Origin: Chlorobiota bacterium
GTDB lineage: Bacteria; Bacteroidota; Ignavibacteria; Kapaibacteriales; UBA961
DNA length: 64,000 nt
NCBI GenBank assembly: GCA_014191195.1
Contig: BJGZ01000002.1
Coordinates: forward strand, 62,001 to 126,000
Direction: 5' to 3'
The notes below the pieces were generated by a model. It searched no databases. It was given only the letters and a program-made list of their open reading frames with translations, and was not told the origin of the DNA. This document shows, piece after piece, positions 54,686 through 63,049 of the stretch. Positions within the stretch are counted from its first letter, which is position 1. Each line of letters opens with the position of its first letter. Made by a program: the position numbers and the translations under genes.

Positions 54686-54728
54686 AAAAAGCCCCCAAAA
54701 AGCCAAACACTTTTGGGGGTTTTTTTTA
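54686..54728. terminator. Bidirectional terminator between kgd and lptD
   Basis: CCCCCAAAA (54692-54700) and TTTTGGGGG (54711-54719) form a 9-bp stem, extended by flanking A and T runs, with a 10-nt loop. The plus strand continues with eight T; the minus strand with a T run too, so it can end both convergent genes. Confidence 0.9.
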
Positions 54729-54733
54729 TATAA

Positions 54734-57307
54734 TTATCGATATGCAGGAAGATTTCTTTTTGTAATTGCCATATCTCTTAATTGTGAAGCTTTAGCTCCA
54801 AAGCGTAGAATAAAACCCTGGTTATAACCAGAAGGGAACCAATTAGCAGATAATTCCCAACAATCTAAGTCTTTGGTAATAGAGATACTTGGTGCAATAA
54901 TATTATTATAGATGAGATCATAATTCAAAGCACTTTTTATCGTCCAGGTTGGAGTTAGATTAACACTAAAATCTGCTCTTATATCACATCTTTCAATAAT
55001 CTGGCCTTGCACAGGTTCATTATAATTGTAGGTTAAGCTACCATTCAATGTCCAAGGAATAGAAATAGCAGAATATCCTCGTCCATTTTCTCCATAATAA
55101 TCAAAATCACTTTTTACTTCATTTATTCTTCTAGAGAATCTATCGCCTACATTATCTTGCAAGATATCAGAGCTATCATTCTGTGAAATTTTACTTGAAA
55201 AAGTTCCAGATGAAAAATTTGTAGAGATATTTGCTGTAAAATAGGTGAGCCTGATTAATCCTTTTCCTGATTCTTGAAGAAATCTTCTGGATGGTACTTT
55301 AATTCCTTGGGTATTTATAGCATCATCGTAAAGAGTAAATCCAGCGCTGCCATTCAGATTAAATTTGCCTAATGATATAGTTCTAAATGAAGTATTGATA
55401 GAACTAAAACGCAATGAATCCAATTGAGGATTATAATTTCCTTGAATATCTAATTGGAGTAGATCTATATTCTTTTCAGCAGAATCGCCCTGAGAAATTT
55501 TAGCTTCAAATCGATTGCTAAAACTATAATTAAATAATGTAGAAGTCATATTGGGGCCTCTACCACCATCTTTTTCATAGAGAGAATATTCTATTTGTTT
55601 ATTTCTGGTATAATCAAAATAACTTTTAATGTTTTCAGAAGTTGAAGAAGAGTATTCAGGTGAAAATGAAATACTAAAAGACGGAGTTAAGGTGTGTCTT
55701 AAAGCATTTATCCCAGCGATATTTGGCTTTATAATACCAAAAAGTCTAGTACTAATTCCAAGGGCAAATTGATAGGAAAACTCTCTAAGAGGAGATATAC
55801 TAGAAATAAAACTCTCTTCTATTGTAGAATCATTAGGATTCATTGTCCGGTTTAATTTTCTAAAGAACCAATTTTCACTATAAGAAATACTTGGAGTAAT
55901 AGAAAAATAGCCAAGTTTTGGCGATATACTGATAGAAGGATTATGCCTGATAACTGCGGTAGAAAAATCAACAAAACTCGTATCAGATGTTGCAGGAATG
56001 ATATTTCTGCTGTGATTTTGAGTTAGGGCACCTCTAACAAAGTAAGAAATGCCAATATCAGACAACCAAGAATTTCCAGAGATCAGTTTTTTTACAGGAA
56101 AAAAGGTTGGTACATTAAAACTGAAATTCGGATTTATATTATATTCCTTCGTAACAATATTCTGCGTACTTGAAATATCAATGCCTAAACTGCTACCATT
56201 ATCAAAACTTGTTGAATATCCAGCATTAGAAAATAATGATTGTTGGATTCTTTGATTGAGATCAGTTGCAAAACGATTATTAAAAGACTGAGTTGCAATA
56301 TTTACGGAGGCATTTATGCGTGTTTGCGGACTTAGAATATGATTATGATTGCCGATGATACGCCAATTATCTGTAAGAGGAGAATCTTGATTTAGCCTAC
56401 GTCGACCATATTCCAATGATAAAGAGCCAGTTAACTGATTCGAAACATTATATCGCCAAGAATTTCTAATCAAAAAACCAGTTTTACTAAATAAGTCTGC
56501 AGTTAATTGAGCGTCGAAATAATCACTTAATGCAAAGTAATACCCTAAGTTTTGGAATACTACTCCATCAACGGTTGAAAAATATGGAGGATTAACTAAA
56601 ACGCCAGATGATCTTCCGGTTTTATTAGGAAAATATAAACCGAAGGGAATAATAAAAACAGGAACATCCTCAACATACAGCATGATTGGATCCATGAATA
56701 TCTTATCATTCACAACAACTTTCATAGAAGGAGATCCAAAATAAAAATGAGGATGAGCTTTAGTACAAGTAGTATAGCATCCATTTTGAATGAATAAAGA
56801 ATTTTCGGACATCTTCTTTACTTTAGAACCAAAGAAAAATCCACCTTCATCAGCTTTGGTTTCGCCCATGGTAATAGTACCTTTTTTCGTCTCCAGATTA
56901 AATAAAATCTTTTCCCCTATAAACTCTTCTCCATTATCATTGAACTTTGGAAATCCATACACTTTTCCTGTAGAATCTTTTAAACCTTCTGCTTTTAGAA
57001 GTGAAAGATTAAAATCTAATTCTATATGTTCTGCTTTTAATTCTTGTTTTTTCAATGTTATTTCAGCATCTCCATTAAGATTCATTTTCTTTTTTTTAAT
57101 AAAAAGCACAACACTGTCCCTAGCAGAATAGCTTACTGTTGAATCAATCCCTTTTGATTGTTGAGCAGATGCAGATAATAATAAAGTGTCTTGAATCTGT
57201 TTTGTAGAATCAGTTAAAACAGGAAAAGCCTGCATACTATTGTTAAGCATACAAGCTAAAAGAAAACATATACTAAAAATGGAATATGATTGTAAGCGAA
57301 TAATCAT
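54734..57307 (-). CDS. lptD: LPS-assembly outer-membrane protein LptD
   Basis: LptD forms the outer-membrane barrel that places LPS in the outer leaflet. After a signal peptide (to about residue 27, MQAFP) the N-terminal about 40-230 is an OstA/LptD jelly-roll: LNGDAEITLKKQELKAEHIE, TKKGTITMGETKADEGGFFF, KAHPHFYFGSPSMKVV and KIFMDPIMLYVEDVPVFIIP, followed by FGLYFPNKTGRSSGVLVN. The remaining about 600 residues are amphipathic strands (DNWRIIGNHN, LSDIGISYFVRGA, LTYNYNEPVQGQII, ANWFPSGYNQGFILRFG). These features match the Bacteroidota version. The 857 residues are normal. It lies 11 nt downstream of the DUF4292 gene. Confidence 0.92.
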   Translation of the reverse strand: MIIRLQSYSIFSICFLLACMLNNSMQAFPVLTDSTKQIQDTLLLSASAQQSKGIDSTVSYSARDSVVLFIKKKKMNLNGDAEITLKKQELKAEHIELDFNLSLLKAEGLKDSTGKVYGFPKFNDNGEEFIGEKILFNLETKKGTITMGETKADEGGFFFGSKVKKMSENSLFIQNGCYTTCTKAHPHFYFGSPSMKVVVNDKIFMDPIMLYVEDVPVFIIPFGLYFPNKTGRSSGVLVNPPYFSTVDGVVFQNLGYYFALSDYFDAQLTADLFSKTGFLIRNSWRYNVSNQLTGSLSLEYGRRRLNQDSPLTDNWRIIGNHNHILSPQTRINASVNIATQSFNNRFATDLNQRIQQSLFSNAGYSTSFDNGSSLGIDISSTQNIVTKEYNINPNFSFNVPTFFPVKKLISGNSWLSDIGISYFVRGALTQNHSRNIIPATSDTSFVDFSTAVIRHNPSISISPKLGYFSITPSISYSENWFFRKLNRTMNPNDSTIEESFISSISPLREFSYQFALGISTRLFGIIKPNIAGINALRHTLTPSFSISFSPEYSSSTSENIKSYFDYTRNKQIEYSLYEKDGGRGPNMTSTLFNYSFSNRFEAKISQGDSAEKNIDLLQLDIQGNYNPQLDSLRFSSINTSFRTISLGKFNLNGSAGFTLYDDAINTQGIKVPSRRFLQESGKGLIRLTYFTANISTNFSSGTFSSKISQNDSSDILQDNVGDRFSRRINEVKSDFDYYGENGRGYSAISIPWTLNGSLTYNYNEPVQGQIIERCDIRADFSVNLTPTWTIKSALNYDLIYNNIIAPSISITKDLDCWELSANWFPSGYNQGFILRFGAKASQLRDMAITKRNLPAYR

Positions 57308-57318
57308 CTATGTAATGA

Positions 57319-58092
57319 TTACTCCATTTTTAAGATATTGATAGAAGAAGGCACTTTAAATCTCATGGCAGTAGAAATGTTATTATTGACTTTTATATTT
57401 TGTGCTTCAATTTTCATGAGAATTTCCTTGGTAGGAACAGAAAGAGTAACATTTTTTGGTATCATAATAGAATCATATTGTTGATATCCGCTATATATAA
57501 CAGAAATTTCCGTTATACCCTCGGCATTTTTTCTTTGATATTGTTTTATTAATCCATCAGTTTTAGAACAAAGTACAAATTCTATGCCACCAAGTGAATG
57601 TGGTTTTTTATACAAAATAGAGTTAGAATCTGCATAATCTGAAAGGCGAATATATTCTGCAGCATTACCTGGAATTTCAGCTCTTAGAAGTGATACATAG
57701 TCGTTAAATGACAAAGGTATAAATGTCGCTTTTGATAAATTATCAGCATTTGGTATTCCTTCGATTGCGCGTCCTTGTAAATTATCTAAAAACAAAAAAT
57801 ATTCTGAACTAGCGAATAATTTAGCGACACTAAACCCAAATGGCCCTGTAATATGCATACTTAAGGAATCTTTACCCAGCATGATAAATTCACATTGCGC
57901 ATTATTTGTTTGCCCTTGCATTGTAACAGTTAAATCAGCATTCATTTCTATGCTTTTTAGATCTGTATTCCTTGCTTTCATAACTTCTTGAAGCAACATT
58001 GATGATGAATTATCGGTAGATGCATAAGTAAGAAAAGGAATAATCACAATGAGTGAGAATAGACGAAAAATTGAGAAAGTATACTGTTTCAT
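57319..58092 (-). CDS. DUF4292 protein (LolA/LolB-like)
   Basis: A signal peptide (FSLIVIIPFLTYA) is followed by NTDLKSIEMNADLTVTMQGQ, CEFIMLGKDSLSMHITGPFG and FSVAKLFASSEYFLFLDNLQ, the DUF4292 pattern. DUF4292 belongs to the LolA/LolB beta-half-barrel clan of lipid-binding envelope proteins. There is no lipobox cysteine, so it should be a soluble periplasmic protein. Being 11 nt upstream of lptD suggests a role in outer-membrane lipid or LPS handling. This is inference from fold and context. Confidence 0.78.
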   Translation of the reverse strand: MKQYTFSIFRLFSLIVIIPFLTYASTDNSSSMLLQEVMKARNTDLKSIEMNADLTVTMQGQTNNAQCEFIMLGKDSLSMHITGPFGFSVAKLFASSEYFLFLDNLQGRAIEGIPNADNLSKATFIPLSFNDYVSLLRAEIPGNAAEYIRLSDYADSNSILYKKPHSLGGIEFVLCSKTDGLIKQYQRKNAEGITEISVIYSGYQQYDSIMIPKNVTLSVPTKEILMKIEAQNIKVNNNISTAMRFKVPSSINILKME

Positions 58093-58234
58093 ATTGGTAT
58101 CCGTATAGATAATCTTTAGCTAGCAGAGTGTCGGTTCAGTCTATTGATTATTTTTGCCAAGTAAAAAAAAATGAAACTATAGTGAAATCATCACTGTTAT
58201 TTGAATCATAAGATCACTATACGAGAAAACACAT

Positions 58235-58681
58235 ATGGTATATGTAACAAGAAAAATGCATTTCTCTGCGTCTCATAGATTGTATAATCCAACGTTTGAA
58301 CCAGAGAAAAATAATCTAATTTTTGACAAATGTAACAATCTTAATGGTCATGGACACAATTACACCTTAGAAGTTACTGTTAAAGGCGTACCTGATCCAG
58401 AAACTGGCTATGTAATTGACTTAAAATACTTGCGTGATTTACTTGATTTACATATTGTTGATAAAGTAGATCATAAGCATTTAAATTATGATGTAGACTT
58501 TTTACAAGGCATCATACCTACAGCAGAAAACATTGCAGTAAGCTTTTGGCGCATCTTAGATCCAAAAATCGTGCAAGGAAAACTCCATTCAATCAAACTA
58601 TTTGAATCCGATCAAAACTTTGTTGAATATTTTGGTGATCCAATAACAATTCCCATTTATACTACTGTAGAATCAAATTGA
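58235..58681 (+). CDS. 6-pyruvoyltetrahydropterin synthase / QueD family enzyme, PTPS-II-like
   Basis: This 148-residue T-fold enzyme acts on dihydroneopterin triphosphate. The zinc histidines are in MHFSASHRLYN (His) and NGHGHNYTLEVTVKG (HGH). The catalytic Cys is in FDKCNNLNGHGHNY; the spacing CNNxNGHGHNY is the same as in animal 6-pyruvoyltetrahydropterin synthase and differs from the E. coli QueD form C-x3-HGH. VDHKHLNYDVDFL and PTAENIAVSFWRIL also match PTPS. It may make a biopterin-like cofactor rather than, or as well as, the queuosine precursor. folE, the preceding step, follows after 11 nt. Confidence 0.85.
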   Translation: MVYVTRKMHFSASHRLYNPTFEPEKNNLIFDKCNNLNGHGHNYTLEVTVKGVPDPETGYVIDLKYLRDLLDLHIVDKVDHKHLNYDVDFLQGIIPTAENIAVSFWRILDPKIVQGKLHSIKLFESDQNFVEYFGDPITIPIYTTVESN

Positions 58682-58692
58682 GAAGATAATTA

Positions 58693-59442
58693 ATGAAAAA
58701 AACAATTAATAATAAGATATTATCTTCATACACTATGCCCAGTGACATAGAAGATATGATGATTGAACATCATGCTTTAATTGATGAATTTAGCAAAGAG
58801 ATTTTCCCTAAAATTAATAGTAAGGGATATCATTTATTTGATGCAAATGGTAATTCATCGGTTTCATCTGAAGAAAAAGATGAGATGATTATTCAGTTAA
58901 AAGAAAAATTCTCAGAAGTATTTGATATACTTAGAATTGATAGGAATGATCCTAATAGTACCAATACACCTCATAGATTAGCAAAAATGTGGGTGAATGA
59001 GTTATTTGTAGGAAGATTCAATGCAGCCCCAAAAATCACCGTATTTCCAAATCGAAAACATGTAGACGAGTTGGTGATCAGTAAAAATATTACAGTAATG
59101 AGTGTGTGTTCTCATCATTGGCAGCCAATAGCAGGAACTTGCTCTATAGGTTATATACCTGGAGATTTTGTTTTAGGATTATCTAAATTGACAAGAATTG
59201 TTGATTGGTTCTCTAGAAGAGGGCAAATTCAAGAGGAATTGGGTGAGCAAATTGCAGATTTTGTAACTGAAACAATTCATCCAAAAGCTTTAGGAGTTGT
59301 TATAAAATCAAAACATTATTGCATGATTGCCAGAGGCGTATCTGAATCTGAAGAGAGAGCAGAAATGGTAACTTCAGTAATGCGTGGTGGATTAAGAGAA
59401 GATTTTTCACTGAGAAATGAATTCTTGAATTTATTAGATTAA
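58693..59442 (+). CDS. folE: GTP cyclohydrolase I
   Basis: FolE converts GTP to 7,8-dihydroneopterin triphosphate for folate and pterins. The N-terminal about 75 residues are helical and variable. The core starts RNDPNSTNTPHRLAKMWVNE. The zinc and active-site motifs are VCSHHWQPIAGTCSIGYIPG (Cys and His), LGLSKLTRIVDWFSRRGQIQ with EELGEQIADFV, and KSKHYCMIARGVSESE (third zinc Cys). CSHHWQPI replaces the common CEHHxxPF, which marks a divergent branch. Its substrate product feeds the PTPS-like enzyme encoded 11 nt upstream. rnhB follows after 2 nt. Confidence 0.92.
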   Translation: MKKTINNKILSSYTMPSDIEDMMIEHHALIDEFSKEIFPKINSKGYHLFDANGNSSVSSEEKDEMIIQLKEKFSEVFDILRIDRNDPNSTNTPHRLAKMWVNELFVGRFNAAPKITVFPNRKHVDELVISKNITVMSVCSHHWQPIAGTCSIGYIPGDFVLGLSKLTRIVDWFSRRGQIQEELGEQIADFVTETIHPKALGVVIKSKHYCMIARGVSESEERAEMVTSVMRGGLREDFSLRNEFLNLLD

Positions 59443-59444
59443 TA

Positions 59445-60059
59445 ATGGTAAAAAAAGAAATTCCATCACATATCTATGAAATTCCGTTCTGGAAAGATTC
59501 CTTGTTAGTAGCAGGCATAGACGAAGTTGGAAGGGGTGCATTAGCTGGACCAGTATTAGCTTGTGCAATCATTTTACCTATAGGTTCTATAAATGATATA
59601 GGATGTATTGATTCTAAGCTTTTATCTGTGAAAGAAAGAGAAAAAATAGCTGAAATCTTAAAAGAAAGGGCTTTATCTTATTCATTTGGGATCATAAATC
59701 ATCATGAAATTGATAAGATAAATATCAGAAAAGCTACACTAAAAGCGATGTGTATGGCATTAAAAGGTTTAAGTATTGATCCTTATCATGCATTAATTGA
59801 TGGTAATTATTTTGAACATCCCACAATTCCTTACACAACTATAGTAAAAGGTGATTATCATTGTTATTCTATAGCAGCTGCATCAATATTAGCAAAAGTA
59901 GAAAGAGATAAAATAATGGTGGAGATAGATAAACATGTCGATTCACTTTATTATTTTGCAACAAACAAAGGATATGGAACATTAGCACATCGCAATGCAT
60001 TACAAGACTTAGGTGCAACCCCATATCACAGAAACACCTTTTTATCACGAATACTTTAA
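59445..60059 (+). CDS. rnhB: Ribonuclease HII
   Basis: RNase HII removes ribonucleotides from DNA and RNA primers. The 204-residue protein shows VAGIDEVGRGALAGPVLACA (about residue 22-40, first catalytic Asp and Glu), DSKLLSVKEREKI (usual DSKxLSxxxRE), HALIDGNYF (third Asp, about 110) and SIAAASILAKVERDKIM (fourth acidic position follows, near 150). It starts 2 nt after folE and ends 3 nt before pyrC, so it is part of a compact four-gene operon. Confidence 0.95.
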   Translation: MVKKEIPSHIYEIPFWKDSLLVAGIDEVGRGALAGPVLACAIILPIGSINDIGCIDSKLLSVKEREKIAEILKERALSYSFGIINHHEIDKINIRKATLKAMCMALKGLSIDPYHALIDGNYFEHPTIPYTTIVKGDYHCYSIAAASILAKVERDKIMVEIDKHVDSLYYFATNKGYGTLAHRNALQDLGATPYHRNTFLSRIL

Positions 60060-60062
60060 CAT

Positions 60063-61346
60063 ATGCGATATTTCTTTGAAAATATATTAGTGGTTGACCC
60101 TCATATGGGAATACATGAACATAGAAATATATTGATTGAACAAGGAATGATACTTCATTCGTCTAAAGAACACATTGAAATACCTCAAGATACAATCCAC
60201 ATCGAAGCATCTCATCTCATTGCCGCACCTGGCTTTGTAGATATGCATGTTCATTTAAGAGAGCCAGGCCAAGAATATAAAGAGACAATAGAATCTGGAA
60301 CATTAGCAGCAGCTAATGGAGGATTTACTGATATTGTATGTATGCCAAATACTCTCCCAGCTTTAGATAGTAAAATCAATCTTGAATATGTTAAAAACAG
60401 AGCAAAAGATAATATAGTAAATGTACATGTTTGTGCCGCTACTACAATTGGAAGAGAAGGAAAACTATTATCACCGATGATTGATTTAATTGATGCTGGA
60501 GCAATCATGTTTTCTGATGATGGCTCTTGCATTGAGAATGCAGAAATGATGAGAATAGCATTTGACTATGCAGCTCCATTTGATGCCTTATTAACACAGC
60601 ATTGCGAAGAACATAGTCTTACAAAAAACTTTGTTATTCATGAAGGGACAGTATCAGCTGATTTAGGATTAAAAGGATACCCAACTGTAGCAGAAGAGAT
60701 TATCGTATCTAGAGATATTCAATTGGCAGCTTATTGTGGCAATAGACGTTATCATGTATCCCATTTAAGCACAGAAGGCAGTGTGCAATTGGTAAGAGAA
60801 GCTAAAGCAAAAGGACAACGTATTAGTTGCGAAGTAACTCCACATCATTTTATCTTAACCGATAAAGCCGTGCTAGAGTATGGAACCCATGCAAAGATGA
60901 ATCCACCATTAAGAGAGCAATCAGATATAGACGCAATATTGAAAGGCTTGCAAGATGGTACAATAGATGCAATCGCTACAGATCATGCTCCTCATGCAAT
61001 ACACGAAAAAAACTGCGAGCTAGCAATTGCAGCAAATGGAATTACTGGTATAGAAACATGCATTGGATTGGCTTTTCAGTTTTTAGTTAATAGTAAATTG
61101 ATTTCTTTAGACAGATTTGTTTATTTATTATCAACTGGACCAAGAAATATCCTACAAATACAGCATCCTACTTTAGAAAAAGGGGAATCTGCATGTATTA
61201 CTATATTCGATAAACAAGCTGAATGGACAGTAAATACTAAAAATATGAAATCAAAATCTGTTAATACACCTTTCGATAATTGGAAATTACTAGGAAAACC
61301 TGCATTTATTTTCAACAATAATCAAGTGTATAAGTCAGAGTTGTAA
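60063..61346 (+). CDS. pyrC: Dihydroorotase
   Basis: Dihydroorotase closes carbamoyl-aspartate to dihydroorotate in pyrimidine synthesis. Metal-binding and family motifs are APGFVDMHVHLREPGQEYKE (about residue 57-75, HxH), IVCMPNTLPALDS, CEVTPHHFIL (about 265, His) and AIATDHAPHAIHEK (about 310, catalytic Asp). The 427-residue length and these motifs place it in the class I (PyrC/AllB-like long) type. Last gene of PTPS-folE-rnhB-pyrC. The 189 nt that follow hold no convincing gene. Confidence 0.94.
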   Translation: MRYFFENILVVDPHMGIHEHRNILIEQGMILHSSKEHIEIPQDTIHIEASHLIAAPGFVDMHVHLREPGQEYKETIESGTLAAANGGFTDIVCMPNTLPALDSKINLEYVKNRAKDNIVNVHVCAATTIGREGKLLSPMIDLIDAGAIMFSDDGSCIENAEMMRIAFDYAAPFDALLTQHCEEHSLTKNFVIHEGTVSADLGLKGYPTVAEEIIVSRDIQLAAYCGNRRYHVSHLSTEGSVQLVREAKAKGQRISCEVTPHHFILTDKAVLEYGTHAKMNPPLREQSDIDAILKGLQDGTIDAIATDHAPHAIHEKNCELAIAANGITGIETCIGLAFQFLVNSKLISLDRFVYLLSTGPRNILQIQHPTLEKGESACITIFDKQAEWTVNTKNMKSKSVNTPFDNWKLLGKPAFIFNNNQVYKSEL

Positions 61347-61486
61347 GTTGTTGAAATTAAAAATCTTAATAATAATAATAATGATCAAATTTGCTTATAT
61401 CTTAAAAAATCTCATTTTATTTTCTTTCTCTATTCAAATATTTCCTTGTAAGAGTGTTCGTTACAATGTATTTTCGTGTGTTCGAT

Positions 61487-61514
61487 TTGACCGCAGCTTC
61501 TTTTCGAATATTAT
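61487..61514 (+). promoter_or_regulatory. Candidate promoter of the cytochrome c-cox unit (TTGACC-N16-TATTAT)
   Basis: TTGACC (61487-61492) and TATTAT (61509-61514) resemble sigma-70 -35 and -10 elements with 16-nt spacing, 21 nt before the cytochrome c ATG. It is unlike the TAnnTTTG boxes elsewhere in the window, so confidence is low. Confidence 0.25.
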
Positions 61515-61535
61515 ATACTCAATCATTGCTTATGT

Positions 61536-62087
61536 ATGAAAAATAAGTTATATCCATTCTCTCTTATCATCACATCGTTTTCGTTACTTCTACTAGTAAG
61601 TGGATGTAATATCCAAGGTTTTTTTACGAAATACGAAGATGATCCTGTGTATACAGCGCCATACTCACAAATAGCAGCAAATGCTTCTGCTTCTGGAACT
61701 GATGCTGCAAGTGCATCACCGGGCGCGCAAGTATTTACTTCAATTTGTTCATCATGCCATCAGGCTAAAGGCCAAGGTGTACCTGGAACTTATCCACCAT
61801 TAGCAGGTTCTGCAATAGCTCAAGATGCCGATGCTACCAAACCAATTAGATTGATTCTTCATGGCTTCAAGGGCCAAATAGAGAGAAATGGCAAAACATA
61901 TAATGGTGTTATGTCTTCTTGGAAGCAATTATCTGATCAAGAAATAGCTGATGCTCTATCATATGTTCGTTCTAGTTGGGGTAATTCTGCTGGAGCAGTA
62001 ACTCCTGATGAAGTAAAGTCAGTTCGAGATCAGACAACAGGTCGTGCTGGTGCATATGAAGAAGCTGAACTTCAGCAAGCTTTGTAA
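61536..62087 (+). CDS. Monoheme cytochrome c lipoprotein
   Basis: The signal LYPFSLIITSFSLLLLVSGC gives a lipidated Cys at about residue 24. The chain continues with an Ala/Ser-rich linker and a class I cytochrome c domain: FTSICSSCHQAKGQGVPG has the CxxCH heme site (about residue 70) and GVMSSWKQLSDQEIADALSY supplies the distal Met. It probably carries electrons from the quinol-oxidising complex to the oxidase encoded just downstream (coxB 47 nt later). It resembles ActE-like or caa3-associated cytochromes, but no alternative complex III genes are next to it. Confidence 0.88.
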   Translation: MKNKLYPFSLIITSFSLLLLVSGCNIQGFFTKYEDDPVYTAPYSQIAANASASGTDAASASPGAQVFTSICSSCHQAKGQGVPGTYPPLAGSAIAQDADATKPIRLILHGFKGQIERNGKTYNGVMSSWKQLSDQEIADALSYVRSSWGNSAGAVTPDEVKSVRDQTTGRAGAYEEAELQQAL

Positions 62088-62134
62088 TTATTTTAGATAT
62101 TATTTTCGTTAACGTTAAAGTTCTGAGTGTTTGT

Positions 62135-63019
62135 ATGAATTTTGATTTATCTAAAGGTTTAGAGTGGGCATACAAAGATATGCTTACATTTTTTCCCGAA
62201 AACGTTAGCACATTTGGCGCTCAACTAGATTCAATGTTTGCATTAATATATTGGTTTTCTGTTGGTACATTCTTCCTTACCTACGGATTGCTAGTTATAT
62301 TTATGATTAAGTATAGATATAATGAAAATAGAAAAGCGTACTATTTCCATGGTAATAATTTGATTGAATTTACATGGACATTATTACCTACTATTTTCTT
62401 TGTAGGTTTAGGTTTATGGAGTGATGGTGCATGGACAAAGACAAAATATGCTTCAAGGGTACCGAAACCAGATGTAGAAATTGATGTTATGGGATATCAA
62501 TCAGGATTTGGATGGGAATTTCGTTATGCTGGACCCGATGGTGTATTTGGGAATAAGGATCGTGAACAAATAACAATTTCAAATCCATTTGGTATAGATT
62601 CTAATGACATACATGGAAAAGATGATTTTGTTATTATAAGTCCTGGTGGAGCAAGACCTATACCGATTCATTTGCCTGTAAATAAGAATATTTTAGTAAA
62701 TCTATCTTCGAATGATGTATTACATAGTTTCTTTTTACCAAACTTTAGAGTAAAGCAGGATGCATTGCCTGGACAATGGATTAAAGTATGGTTCAATGGA
62801 TCTAAAATAGGTACATATGAATTAGCATGTGCTGAATTATGTGGTACAGGACATTACAATATGAGAGGCCAAGTCTTTATTGATAGTCAGGCAGATTATG
62901 ATAAATGGCTAGACGAGCAATATAAAATAACAAAGCCGGTTTTAGAAGCTCCTGTTTCTTCAGATACTACAATTGTTGCATCTGTTGATACAAAAGATAG
63001 TAAAACAACAAAGAATTAA
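62135..63019 (+). CDS. coxB: Cytochrome c oxidase subunit II
   Basis: Subunit II takes electrons from cytochrome c through its CuA site. Two N-terminal membrane helices (IYWFSVGTFFLTYGLLVIFM and LIEFTWTLLPTIFFVGLGLW) are followed by a periplasmic cupredoxin domain. The CuA ligands are in NDVLHSFFLPNF (His) and ELACAELCGTGHYNMRGQVF (CxxxC, Glu, His, Met). Between helices and cupredoxin, an insert of about 35 residues (FRYAGPDGVFGNKDREQITI and after) is longer than in mitochondrial subunit II. No heme domain is fused. The last about 30 residues are Thr/Ser/Lys-rich. coxA starts 30 nt downstream. Confidence 0.95.
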   Translation: MNFDLSKGLEWAYKDMLTFFPENVSTFGAQLDSMFALIYWFSVGTFFLTYGLLVIFMIKYRYNENRKAYYFHGNNLIEFTWTLLPTIFFVGLGLWSDGAWTKTKYASRVPKPDVEIDVMGYQSGFGWEFRYAGPDGVFGNKDREQITISNPFGIDSNDIHGKDDFVIISPGGARPIPIHLPVNKNILVNLSSNDVLHSFFLPNFRVKQDALPGQWIKVWFNGSKIGTYELACAELCGTGHYNMRGQVFIDSQADYDKWLDEQYKITKPVLEAPVSSDTTIVASVDTKDSKTTKN

Positions 63020-63049
63020 TCAATTGTCAAGATTTATTGGTACTACACT

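Noticed and set aside
61348-61539. 63-codon plus-strand frame between pyrC and the cytochrome c gene
   Set aside because: Made mostly of I, L, F and K from AT-rich DNA, no family match by eye, and it overlaps the cytochrome c start. Likely chance.
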